A model generated the notes under the pieces. That model made no database searches. It saw nothing but the letters and a program-made list of their open reading frames with translations, and had not been told where the DNA came from. DNA of 64,000 bases, taken from positions 248,001 through 312,000 of the forward strand of contig JAMYHL010000029.1 in assembly GCA_025531455.1 (NCBI GenBank), written 5' to 3'. Below, one piece after another: positions 10,555 to 20,376 of the stretch; positions within the stretch are counted from its first letter, which is position 1; each line of letters begins with the position of its first letter. A program made the translations under genes and the position numbers. Source of the DNA: Apiotrichum sp. Y4204. Taxonomy: Eukaryota; Basidiomycota; Tremellomycetes; Trichosporonales; Trichosporonaceae.

Positions 10555-13500
10555 ATGTCGAGTTAGTCAACCTTACAAACACTTCCACGCAAGGCGACAG
10601 CTGCTCCGATCTCCATCTCCGTCCGATGCCGTCCGTCGCGCCCGAGCTCTCGGCGACGAGCAGCGTGCGCGCGCACGACCTCGTCCCAGGCACTCTCCTG
10701 CGCGGCAAGCTGTGCGGCAAGCTGCGCGTCGTCTTCGCGGAGCGCGGCGACGCGCACACGCACAGACTGCGTTTCCAGCTCTCGACGCACCTGCCCCAAG
10801 AAAGCGCGTATGCCGCCGACGACGCGCCGCTCGCCCCCTTCTCCGTCGAGTGCGTGCTTACCGCCCCCCGCGCCGGCGCGCGCGACGCGCGCGGAGACGA
10901 TGCGTTCGCCGAGCTCTCCAAGGACCGCGGGAAACTCCCCATAGTGATCGACCTCACGGGCGCGCGCGTCGTCAGCCGTACCGCCGAGGAAGGACGGGGG
11001 AAGACCAAGGTCGTAGTGGAGGCGCATGGCGCGCGAAGGGTCGTTCTCCGCGGCACGCAGAGGACGCTGTTTGGTAGGTGGGTTTGCGATGGCGTTGTTG
11101 ACACCAGCCGCGAGCGAGAGAAGGAGCACGGGCTCCGCGGCACCAACAGTGCCCACGCCGGACAGTCCTGGGTGGGACTTTTACGCGAATGATAGTCCAG
11201 TGTCTATCGAACAACACCAAACAACGCGATCTGCAGCCGAGGTGCCTGCAATGCCAGCACCACCAGCTGGCATCGGAAGCCGACGCGTCCAGGACGCGTC
11301 GACAACGGCCACTGCGTCGGTCTCGACATTTGCCGCGTCCAGGGCAGTCGTGAACAATCACTCGGCAGTCAACACCACCACAGCAACAGCACGCGCGTTC
11401 CGCCCACTGTCAGCCATACCGCAGCTTACGTTCGCGTCTCGATCCGCCGTGTCCAAAGTCCTTCCCCGCCGAGGACTTGGCCCTACCATCTCTGCGCCCG
11501 CTCCCGGGATCGCACCTCCATCAGTTGCCGAACCTCCCATTCCTGCGCCATCACCCTCTGCGCCCCCCTCGCCCGCGATTGCGAATTCACACCCGGGCGT
11601 TCACCTCCGTACAATTGATTTATCCCAGGTTCGAGGAACGCCCGCAGTCATCACTGCATCCCAGGCCGGCAGGGCAGGGCGGGGGCGCCAGTCCCTCCCG
11701 ACACCGAGCGACATGACGCGCAGCATACCGGACCCGATTGTCGTCTCGAGCAGTGCTGAGGCGCCCGAAGGCGTATCCGAGTTCAGCCCGACACCGGCAA
11801 CATTCGCGCAGTATCGCCAGGAGGTCTCCGTGCAGTTTCACTCGCCGACATCTGCACAGCGCATGTACTCGCGCGATCCCTCTCTGGAGCGCGATCTCCC
11901 CCCTCTCCGAGGCCCAACACCGCGAGACACTTCGCCACCACAGACCCCCTCATCGCACCACGACCCGTTCATTTCCTCTCGCCCTATTTCCCCCATTCCC
12001 CAGGCCCCGCCTCCGGAATCTGCATCATACTCTGATGACAGCGATATGGACAGCGACGACATAGCCGCCAAGGAGGCGCAGCTCGCCAGGCTCATGGCAG
12101 AAGTTGAAGCTGCCAAGCGCCGGCGGAGTCAGCGCATGAGTCGCGGGCCAAGCACAGCGTCCCCTGCTATTCCGCCTCCTAAGCGGAAACGGACCTCTGA
12201 GGAAGCGGAACCTAGCAAGCGCCCTTCCTCTGCTCGCCGCGACCGTACCAGGACGCCATCTGAGCGGGACCCGAATACACCTGCTCATCAGGTATACTCT
12301 CTTCGACCCGTGCCGCAGCCGAAAAGCAATTCACCGATCACAAAGGGACGACCATCTCAGCTCCCACAACGAGTTGTATCTCTGCATCAGAATGGGACCG
12401 CAGGTCCTTCTCGTATAAGTCCACTAGTGGAGGAGAATGAGCAGGAATTGCGACCTGGCCCGGACCCAATGTCCGCTCTGGCGATACGGAAGGCAGCAGA
12501 GGCGGAGGCGCGCGCCAGGGCTGAGGCCACCGTGCGGAGAATGGCTATCACCCGACAGGAGGAAAGCGCTACCGTCGCTGCCGAAGCTGCGCTTCTTGCT
12601 GATGAGATGGGGCGGCCATTCCGCGCCGGCGTGAGTGATACCTTGCTGATTGTATTTTGACGACAGGGCCACATGTATACTCCACTGAATATGCTCCAGA
12701 ACGGGCGTACCATGAACATGATGGCTGTGATTGTTGATCCTGGCGACTTGCGTGGTGGGCCACCGAGTGAGCACTGGACTTGGATGAGATGCTGACCACG
12801 CAGGGGATCACTACCGCAGTGTGGTCGTTACAGATCCTTCTCTCCGCCCGGACGGGCTCGCCCACGAGGACACTGTTGTCGCCATGTTCAGAAAGAACGC
12901 GTCTCATCTGCGAGGACTAGAGTATGGCTGTCCAATCCTCTTTCGTGGTGTCAAGGTGCGTACTGTGTCTTGGCAGGGCTGACTTCAGATCTCGATGTTC
13001 AAGGAGAAGCACAAGGGTCAGCTGTTCTCTGCCTCGTCTAACGAGTGGGTCATGCTACGCGACAACGGAGAGGTCCTACGTGGACCGAGCGAGACAGGAG
13101 GGCAGGCTGCAAGCGCCGCGCCCGGAGAGTACAATTGTCTCAAGGCGCTCAAGAGCTGGTGGAACTCGCTCAATGAGGGACCAGGGCCGCGACGCAGAGA
13201 GGGCGAGATCACAGTGACCAAGAAGGAGAGGCATTTGGGCGAGGTTCACGACGGGTGTTTCTTTGACGGGACAGTCAAGGTCCTGGGCATCCTACAGAAT
13301 GATCGCTGGCGCGGATATCATCAAAACGCCGGGGGTTACGGCCCCCAAATGGAGCTGTACGTCACGGACGGCACGGTGAATGCGCAGCGTACACGCAACT
13401 TCCACCACTTTGAGGCGGGTGTCCCACCCTCGTCTGTGATGTGTCTCGCCATCTTCCGCCCGCCGTCGTATGAGATCTCCGTCGGGGATGTGCTGTTCTT

Positions 13501-14500
13501 CCCGAACCTCCGTGCCAAGGACCGCGACGGGCTGGAGCTCAAGTGGAGCGAGAGCATTAATGGTGACCAGAAGGCGGACGGGTGGAAGGAGAAGGTCGCG
13601 CGCCGGCTCGACGCCAATGACCCCAAAGCGAAGGTGATTGAAGAGTGAGTTGCGAAAGTCGAGTCCTGGGCTGAGGCTGACTCCAGGCGTTTCAAGGCGC
13701 TCCGAGCGGCGGTGAAGGAGGGACGCATCGTCGAACCAGACTTCGCTCCCCCCGAGGCGGAGAACGACGGCCCTGTCCTGGCTGCCCCGGTGGCCAAACT
13801 ATCGTCCGCCATTTTTACCAAGTTCAACCACGCCGTGGATCATCCCGTCACGCCGCTGGCGCAGGCACTCGCTGATCCAACCATCCCGAACAAGTATCGC
13901 ATTCAGGCCCGAGTGACACGCATCGAGCCCGTGCCGTCCAAGCACGCAGGAAAGTATGCGATCACGCTGTGCACCTTTTGCAACGCGGAATTCACCGGAT
14001 CACACTGCCAGTCGTGCAATGACAAGACGTACCAGCATGCTGAGGCACGGTGGCGACTTCTCGTCTTCCTCGAGATTGATCCTGAGGAGAAACGCCGCGC
14101 ACTGGAATCTCTCGCCGCCGCACGGGGCGACATCACACTCCCTACGGACCAGCAGTACCATGACGAGGTCGCCGTCCTCCTTGCGGACACGGAGGCCGCC
14201 GCCTGCCTCCCCGATCTTCCACGACTACATACCGGCCCGAACGAGGTAGAACGCGCACGCACAACGATCCGCGGCCTGCACTCGCGCGTCGAGGACCGCC
14301 TCCTCGGCGCCAACTTTAACGGAGAGCGCACGCGGCCCCTGATCGACTGGAGCGTGATGAAGTACGCCGTCGAGTGCGCCGTGCCGCCCGCCTCGGCGTC
14401 CGAGCGCGACTGGGCCCGCGAGCGCGAAAGGAAGAAGCGCGGAGCAGTGGAGAGGGAGGGCGTGCTCGTCTGGAGAGTATTTGGCATGACGGCGCGGTAG
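10555..14500 (+). CDS. POT1: POT1-like telomere end-binding protein with long N-terminal extension
   Basis: Pot1 binds the single-stranded telomere G-overhang and protects chromosome ends. Seven exons join in frame (10555-10561, 10594-11073, 11108-12630, 12667-12766, 12804-12955, 12989-13644, 13687-14500), giving about 1243 residues. Residues about 671-800 are the first OB fold (YTPLNMLQNGRTMNMMAVIV ... CPILFRGVKISMFKEKHKG), as in the Pot1/telomere-binding alpha family. The second OB fold follows at about 835-955 (EVHDGCFFDGTVKVLGIL ... ISVGDVLFFPNLRAKD). The C-terminal region has a zinc-ribbon-like CTFC...HCQSC at about residues 1068-1083, as in the POT1 C-terminal OB/HJR part. Upstream lie about 145 residues rich in predicted beta strands (possible extra OB fold) and about 500 Ser/Pro-rich disordered residues. 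The 7-nt first exon is my choice because of the good context at 10555; the alternative start is 10626. Confidence 0.85.
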
Positions 14501-15282
14501 CTAGCTTTTGTATATGTACAGTATGTGATTACACCCCCGGGACTTATATTTCACTAGGACGCAACGCTGGTGAACTTGTGTAGGACAGCGGATTGTGTGG
14601 TGGCGCCACCAGGGCTGGCGAGCGGAGCGAGCGAAGCATTCTGCAGGGGCACGGACGCAGACGGGTGGCAACTCGACTTGATTATGCGAGCGCCTTGCCG
14701 TCTGGCGCTTGGCGGATGGCGCCTGGGGTGTATCATGACAGGCCATGCTAAGAACACTCACCTCATCACCTCACTTGTCCCCACCTGTATCATCTCGTCC
14801 ATCTTCGCGCCTTGTTGCTCGAGACAGTTGCGCTCTTCGGGCAGTGTATCTCCCGACTTGGTTGTCGAGCCAAAGAGCGTTTCTCACTTTCAATGACCTT
14901 CAAGTGGTGAGTGATAACCGCGCTTCTCTGATGTCCGCGTCCCTTGGAGTTAGATTCTGCCCCTCACCTCTTCCTACTCCCAACCTCATGTCGCCCCTCT
15001 GACTGCCGCCGTTTGCACCAGCTTCATCGCTTCAACTCTTGATTGAGAACAGTGCATGGGGGGTGGCGTTCGCAGACGTCGAATGTAAAATGAAGAGCGA
15101 AGCGAAAGGGCTATAGTAACTATAACAAACGAAAAAAGCTAACATGAGAAAACACAGTAAAGAAAATCAAAGAAAACAGGACATCTGGCGAGTCCAGCGA
15201 AATGGTCTGCGGACCCGAGTTGTGCTACTACACTACACGCAACAATTGGCACTTCTCTTTCTTTCTCCAACTTGGCTTCTCA
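14501..15282. other. Intergenic gap between convergent POT1 and SET3
   Basis: This 780-base stretch holds the 3' untranslated regions of two convergent genes. An A-rich part (15125-15185) is probably the 3' end of the SET3 transcript read on the + strand. A tiny reading frame at 14893 followed by a GTGAGT donor could mimic a gene start, but I cannot extend it to a protein. Confidence 0.4.
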
Positions 15283-18200
15283 CTACATCCCCCGGCCACG
15301 ACCGCGGAAGCCGCCGCGGCCACGCCAGCCGCCACCGCGGTCACCGAAACCGCCTCGTCCGAAGCCGCCGCGAGGCGGGTACGGAGGGCGAAGGGGGGCG
15401 ACGGGAGATACAGGACCAGGACCTGCGTGGGTTGGGCCGGCCCCAGGGGGGCCCTGATTCCAACTGCCGCGGGGTCCGGTTGGGGGGATGCGAGGGCCAG
15501 TGGGCGGGGCACGGGGTCCGTAGCCCGGAGCTGAGTGGTGGGGCGGTCCGTCACGGTTCGCAAGGGCGGCCGGCATGTCAGGGAGAGAATAGGTGGGGCG
15601 GGGAGGAGTTTGAACGGGTAGGGGGGCACGAGAGGCGAGTGGGCTCACACCTGGCCCGGTGTGCTCATCGCGGGCACCAAGCCCTCCACCGGGCGTCATC
15701 GGCTCTTCGACGGAGCGTGGAACATAACTGGGAGAGGGACGAGGCGTGTACGAGGAGGACGGGGTCGGCAGGTGGTCCGATACACGGGGCACGTAGGACG
15801 AACTGGGGGTAGAGGTAGTGAGGGGGCGAGCCGAGGCAGGAAGAGGAGTACTGTTGGCGGTGGGCGTTGATGCGCTCCGAGTCGAAGGCAGGTGCTCGAG
15901 AAGGTTGAGACGCGCGTTGTTGGAGGGAGTTGTGGACACCGAGAGCACAGGCTTGTGTTCCGGTTCAACAGGAGCCGGAGCCGGAGCTGGAGCGGTTGCC
16001 TTTTCCTCCTTCACCTCCTTGTCCTTGGAGGGAGCAGGGTCGACTGGGGTAGTGGTCTCGGGTGCAGAGTGTTTGCGAATCTTGTGCGTCGCGAGGTACT
16101 CGCGCATCGACACCTTCTTCGGAGGGGGAGCCGGGGGCTCCTTGGAAGCTTCCTTCTCGGCCGGCTTGGAGTCCGACTTCTCCACAGCGTTGGGCTCCGG
16201 GGTTGTGTCCGACTTGTCCTTCTCCGGCGTAGGCTCGCGGGTGCGGCTCTCGGACTCGGGCTTGGGGACCGCTTTGTCGCTGGGCGTATCGGACGCCTTC
16301 GAGGTTGGCTTTGACTCATCATGGACGGCAATCTTCTCAGACTTGTCATCGCTCTTGGGCTTGTCCGTATCCTGTTTGGTCTTGACCTTGTCGGACTTGG
16401 CCTTGGCAGCCTTAACCTTCTCCGTCTCTGCCTTCGCCTTGTCCTCCATGGTCTTCTTCTCCCGCTCGGCCTTAAGTCGTTCCTTCTCCGCCCGTTCTTT
16501 CTCGAGTTCCTTCTCCCGCTCGACCTTCTCCCTCTCCTCCTTCTCACGCTCCTTCGCAAGGCGGTCCTCCTCCTCACGTTTCCTCTCGCGCTCCTCCTCC
16601 TCGGCCTTCTCCTTCTCCCGTTTCTCCTCCAGCTCTCGCTCCTTGCGCTCTTCCTTCTCCTTTCTCTCCTTGGCGACCTTGGACTTCCTGTCCGACTTGT
16701 CGGAACGAGAGCTGTTCGGCTTGTCGGAACGGGCGCTGTCCGGCTTGTCGGAACGACTGTCGGTCTTGTCCGATCGGCTGCTCGATGGCTTGGAGGACTG
16801 GGTGTCGGCCTTAGCCTTGTCGGCTTTGGCCTTCTCTTCCCTCTCCGCCTTCTCGCGCTCCTCCTTGCGTTCGACCTTGCGCGGCCGGACGACGTTCTCC
16901 TTCTCCGATTCGCTTTCGTCCGTCATGGATTTGCGCTTCTTGCTCCTCTTCGAAGGAGTAGTAGCAGCTGGACGACGTTTGGGGTTCGGTGCAGGCGGCG
17001 CGCTCTCGTCCGAGGATGACTCGTCACTTGACGCAATGACATTCTTCCGCACACGGCGCTTGCGGTCCTTGGCAGGGCGTGGCGGCGTAGACGTAGGTGG
17101 CATTGGTGCTGAACGGCGGCGATTGGGAGGCGGAGAGGACTCCTTTTCGGAAGGAGTCACACTGCCGAGGCTCGAAGAGTCGCCAGAGGGAGAAAGCACA
17201 CGGCGTCCGCGGCGGATTGGTGCAGGTCGCACATCGGCTTCACCATCGGAGTCAACATCCGAGTTGCTGGCATTCGAGCGCGCGATGGTTATGGTCGTGG
17301 CATCGGATTCGTTTCCGGACAGAGCCTCAGAGCCGTCCGCATGGTCATCGTGGGGTATGGATGACAACACCGAGGAAGGAGGGACTGGAGGGTGAGCCGC
17401 ATTGACCGGAGTAACGGGTTCCGCAGTCTCCGGCTTCTCAGACATCTCAACGTCGCCATCATCTGTGAGAGGAACGTCGCCGTCATTCACGGGAGGGGCG
17501 TTCTCGTCGATTGCCGGCTTGGTCTTGACGTCGTCAACCTGCACCTTGACTTCCTCCTTCGGCTCGGTCTCAGGCTCGACAGTTGGCTCGGCAACAGGCA
17601 TTGCAGATTCGTCCACGTCCATTGCCTCAGTGTGGGGAGCTGCGTCATCGGAAGGCTCGGCGGCCGGGGGAGTAACCTGTGCCGGTAAGGGGGCGGCTGC
17701 GACAAGTGCAGGGGTCATCTCGTCGTCGGTTTCGTCGGGGTCGGCAGCTTCAACAGCGGGCTCGGGCTCAACTTGTTCAGGCTCGGCGGTCTTGACGTGT
17801 TGAGGTTCGGCCTCAACAGCAGATTCCTCAACAAGCTCGGCCTCCTCTGCCCGCTCGGCGACCGACTCTTCCATCTCTGGTTCCGCCTCGGACGCAGGAC
17901 GCGACGGTTCCTGTTTCTCAGGATCCTGTTCCATCATATCGGAATCGTCCTTCTCCGGCCCTGCACGCCAGACCTCCCACTCGCCCGACGAGCGGTACCT
18001 CCTAGCCTTTGCAGCAGCAGCCTCCTCGAGTTCCCGCTTACGCCATCCTCGCACCGCGCCGAGCAGTTCGCCGAGATCTATGCGCTTTCGCGCACGTTGA
18101 CCGCTCACGCCGTGGAAAACTTGTCCATTCACCAGGCGGCGCATCTGTGAAAATGCACAGTCAGTTGTAACGGTGCAAGCGCAGGACTGGAAAGTGCCGA

Positions 18201-20376
18201 ATATGTTGGTCAGGATAGCGTCGAACTTTGTGGTGAGGACCTCCATCGTCGCGGCAGGAATCGGGGGCGTTGGCATGTTCTTCAGCGTCGAGTCTATGAC
18301 GGTGCGGAGCGTGTGGACGACGTGTTGATCGTCCCACTCCCACGCCAGCACAATCTCTTCGTTCTTTGAAATGTCACGCGCGGCAAAGACCCCAAAGCGG
18401 AGCTTAGGCGTCGTGGCGTCGTCGCCGCGGAAGAATATGGGACGAAGGACAGCATTCGGATGACAGCCATTGCGGATGAATCGCATTTCGGAGCCGTAGG
18501 ACCGGGCATCGAGAATTATGTTGACTGGAGGACCGACGGAACGGCAGTAAGGTTTGGGAACGCCGAGCGCAGAGTACTGGTTGACGGCGTCTTGGCGATA
18601 CGTGGCCGAGTCGACAATTTCTCCGCGGAACTCACCCACCAGGCCGCCCATAGGAATCGGATCGAGAGCGAACACACCGTACAGCGTTGGCCTCGGGTAT
18701 ATTCCAGAGCTCGGTTCAATGTACTTGAGAGGAAGGTAGCACATGGATGCCGATTCTTCAATTGAGCGGATGGTGGTGGGAGCCTCGAGTGCAGACAGTG
18801 ATGAGCCGCTGAGGAAGACGGGGGGAACAGGAGGCGCGAGAATGGCGAAATCGGGAGGCGAGGAAAGCGTGTCGGGAGATAGTCGTAAACCCGTCTCTGT
18901 TGGTGACGGTAAGCCAGAGTCGTGGTAGGCTGGACGCTGCTTACGCGGCGCCTCCTCCTCGCCATCCACCCATTCACGGTACAGCTGGGTCATGGCCTGT
19001 CGACTTGCTCGGCCGCGTACGAGGTTGTCCTTGAGTGGAGTGTATTCGAGCTCCCACGGCAGGATGCGGAAGTACTCCTCGTCCTCGGTACCATCCTTGA
19101 GGCTGGCGGCGTTGGAGCGCGGTTTGCCTGGTGGGCGAGAACGCTTGGGTTTCGTTGATGGTGGTGGGCCCATACTACTTGGCGAATCTCGACTCTCTTC
19201 AGGAGCCTCTGGCGGCGGCTCTTTAACCGTCTCGGCTGTTCGTGGTCGTTTCGATTTTGATCGCTTTTTGGTTTCCGTTTCCTCTGGTGGTGGTCGTTCA
19301 GTTCCCCTTCGCGCCTCATACGATGCACGCGCTTGCAACTGGAGTGCTCGCGCCTGCTCGGCACTGAAAGGGAGTGGTCGAGGGTGGCAAAGCTCGCAGA
19401 GGAAGACGTCTGGGAGGCGCGACTCGTCACGGTACCCGAAACAGAGGGCGTGTTCCCATGCATTGCAGCGCTCGCACAGGACTGTGAACCCATCATCCTC
19501 TGTAAGACCGCAGATGCAGCGGATCAGAGTGTTGTCGGCCCCCATCCAGTGGGGCGGATGGCCATCCGCATCACGGGCCTCTGCCGATGACTGTCGCGAG
19601 GGTCCTGCGACAGCGTTTCGCTTGCGCTTTTGTTTGGTAGGTTTGCTGCTGGTGGTGCTGGCGGCGTCGGGGCTGGGAGCTGAAGGGGTAGGAAGAGCGG
19701 GGGGAGAGGAAGGTATCAGATTGGACGTGGTGGATGCTGCGGTGGGAGGGGCGCTGGGGATCGGAGAATCTTGAGGGGGTGTGCGAGGATAGCTAGAATT
19801 GGGTGCTGCTGCCGACACTGGCGGTGCGCGTATTGATGATGTGGCAGGCTCCTCTGCGATGGGCACGACTGGTGCGTGGTCGCCTATAGCAGAAAAGTTG
19901 AGCAACAGGGCGGCCGCCTCTTCGGATGGGCCGGATCCCGGAGTGGACTGCCGGCCTGCGAGGGGAGGGGGTGTCTTCCACTGACTGTTGCTGCTGGATG
20001 CGGCCATGGATGGGTCACCGCCTCGTGCAAGAGGGGCAAGTGTGCTGGACGGCGTTGCAAGGCCTCGTGAGGGGTCTGCTGTTCCTGCGGCTGAGTCAAC
20101 AACGGTACGCACGACGGAACCAGTTAGCCCATTTGGTATCAGGCCTCCTGGTGGTGCCTGCGATCCCCGTGGAGCTCTCGACGCTCGCTTTCCATCGGTG
20201 CGCAACCGCCCGTCTGGGCGATGCACCTCGTCCTCTGTCTCGTCACCATCGTCGTGGCGCATAGACACATCCTCGCCACCCACACCGCTGACCTTTAGCA
20301 CAGGCTTGAGCGGGATGGGCGACTTTAGACTGGATCCGCTACCTGGTGGTGGCCGGACCTCAAGTTCGCCACTCAT
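15283..20376 (-). CDS. SET3: SET3-like PHD finger / SET domain protein
   Basis: This resembles yeast Set3 and animal MLL5/UpSET, scaffolds of a histone deacetylase complex that acts downstream of H3K4 methylation. The frame is open without introns for 1697 residues from MSGELEVRPPPG. A PHD finger (about residues 285-330) reads CICGLTEDDGFTVLCERCNA then WEHALCFGY and FLCELC. A SET domain (about 550-690) contains YGVFALDPIPMGGLVGEF, RFIRNGCHPNA and NEEIVLAWEW. The usual NHxCxPN is changed to NGCHPN and the catalytic tyrosine region is tryptophan-rich, as in non-catalytic Set3 members. The C-terminal half is highly charged, with long E/K/R coiled-coil-like runs, repeated SDK.DS.RSDK units near 16690-16790, and an RGG tail (last ~30 residues). 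A further upstream in-frame ATG at 20646 exists but lies in low-complexity sequence. Confidence 0.88.
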   Translation of the reverse strand: MSGELEVRPPPGSGSSLKSPIPLKPVLKVSGVGGEDVSMRHDDGDETEDEVHRPDGRLRTDGKRASRAPRGSQAPPGGLIPNGLTGSVVRTVVDSAAGTADPSRGLATPSSTLAPLARGGDPSMAASSSNSQWKTPPPLAGRQSTPGSGPSEEAAALLLNFSAIGDHAPVVPIAEEPATSSIRAPPVSAAAPNSSYPRTPPQDSPIPSAPPTAASTTSNLIPSSPPALPTPSAPSPDAASTTSSKPTKQKRKRNAVAGPSRQSSAEARDADGHPPHWMGADNTLIRCICGLTEDDGFTVLCERCNAWEHALCFGYRDESRLPDVFLCELCHPRPLPFSAEQARALQLQARASYEARRGTERPPPEETETKKRSKSKRPRTAETVKEPPPEAPEESRDSPSSMGPPPSTKPKRSRPPGKPRSNAASLKDGTEDEEYFRILPWELEYTPLKDNLVRGRASRQAMTQLYREWVDGEEEAPRKQRPAYHDSGLPSPTETGLRLSPDTLSSPPDFAILAPPVPPVFLSGSSLSALEAPTTIRSIEESASMCYLPLKYIEPSSGIYPRPTLYGVFALDPIPMGGLVGEFRGEIVDSATYRQDAVNQYSALGVPKPYCRSVGPPVNIILDARSYGSEMRFIRNGCHPNAVLRPIFFRGDDATTPKLRFGVFAARDISKNEEIVLAWEWDDQHVVHTLRTVIDSTLKNMPTPPIPAATMEVLTTKFDAILTNIFGTFQSCACTVTTDCAFSQMRRLVNGQVFHGVSGQRARKRIDLGELLGAVRGWRKRELEEAAAAKARRYRSSGEWEVWRAGPEKDDSDMMEQDPEKQEPSRPASEAEPEMEESVAERAEEAELVEESAVEAEPQHVKTAEPEQVEPEPAVEAADPDETDDEMTPALVAAAPLPAQVTPPAAEPSDDAAPHTEAMDVDESAMPVAEPTVEPETEPKEEVKVQVDDVKTKPAIDENAPPVNDGDVPLTDDGDVEMSEKPETAEPVTPVNAAHPPVPPSSVLSSIPHDDHADGSEALSGNESDATTITIARSNASNSDVDSDGEADVRPAPIRRGRRVLSPSGDSSSLGSVTPSEKESSPPPNRRRSAPMPPTSTPPRPAKDRKRRVRKNVIASSDESSSDESAPPAPNPKRRPAATTPSKRSKKRKSMTDESESEKENVVRPRKVERKEEREKAEREEKAKADKAKADTQSSKPSSSRSDKTDSRSDKPDSARSDKPNSSRSDKSDRKSKVAKERKEKEERKERELEEKREKEKAEEEERERKREEEDRLAKEREKEEREKVEREKELEKERAEKERLKAEREKKTMEDKAKAETEKVKAAKAKSDKVKTKQDTDKPKSDDKSEKIAVHDESKPTSKASDTPSDKAVPKPESESRTREPTPEKDKSDTTPEPNAVEKSDSKPAEKEASKEPPAPPPKKVSMREYLATHKIRKHSAPETTTPVDPAPSKDKEVKEEKATAPAPAPAPVEPEHKPVLSVSTTPSNNARLNLLEHLPSTRSASTPTANSTPLPASARPLTTSTPSSSYVPRVSDHLPTPSSSYTPRPSPSYVPRSVEEPMTPGGGLGARDEHTGPGVSPLASRAPLPVQTPPRPTYSLPDMPAALANRDGPPHHSAPGYGPRAPPTGPRIPPTGPRGSWNQGPPGAGPTHAGPGPVSPVAPLRPPYPPRGGFGRGGFGDRGGGWRGRGGFRGRGRGM

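Noticed and set aside
15818..17395. Ser/Leu-rich + strand frame inside the SET3-like gene
   Set aside because: Mirror of the Glu/Lys-rich coding repeat on the other strand.
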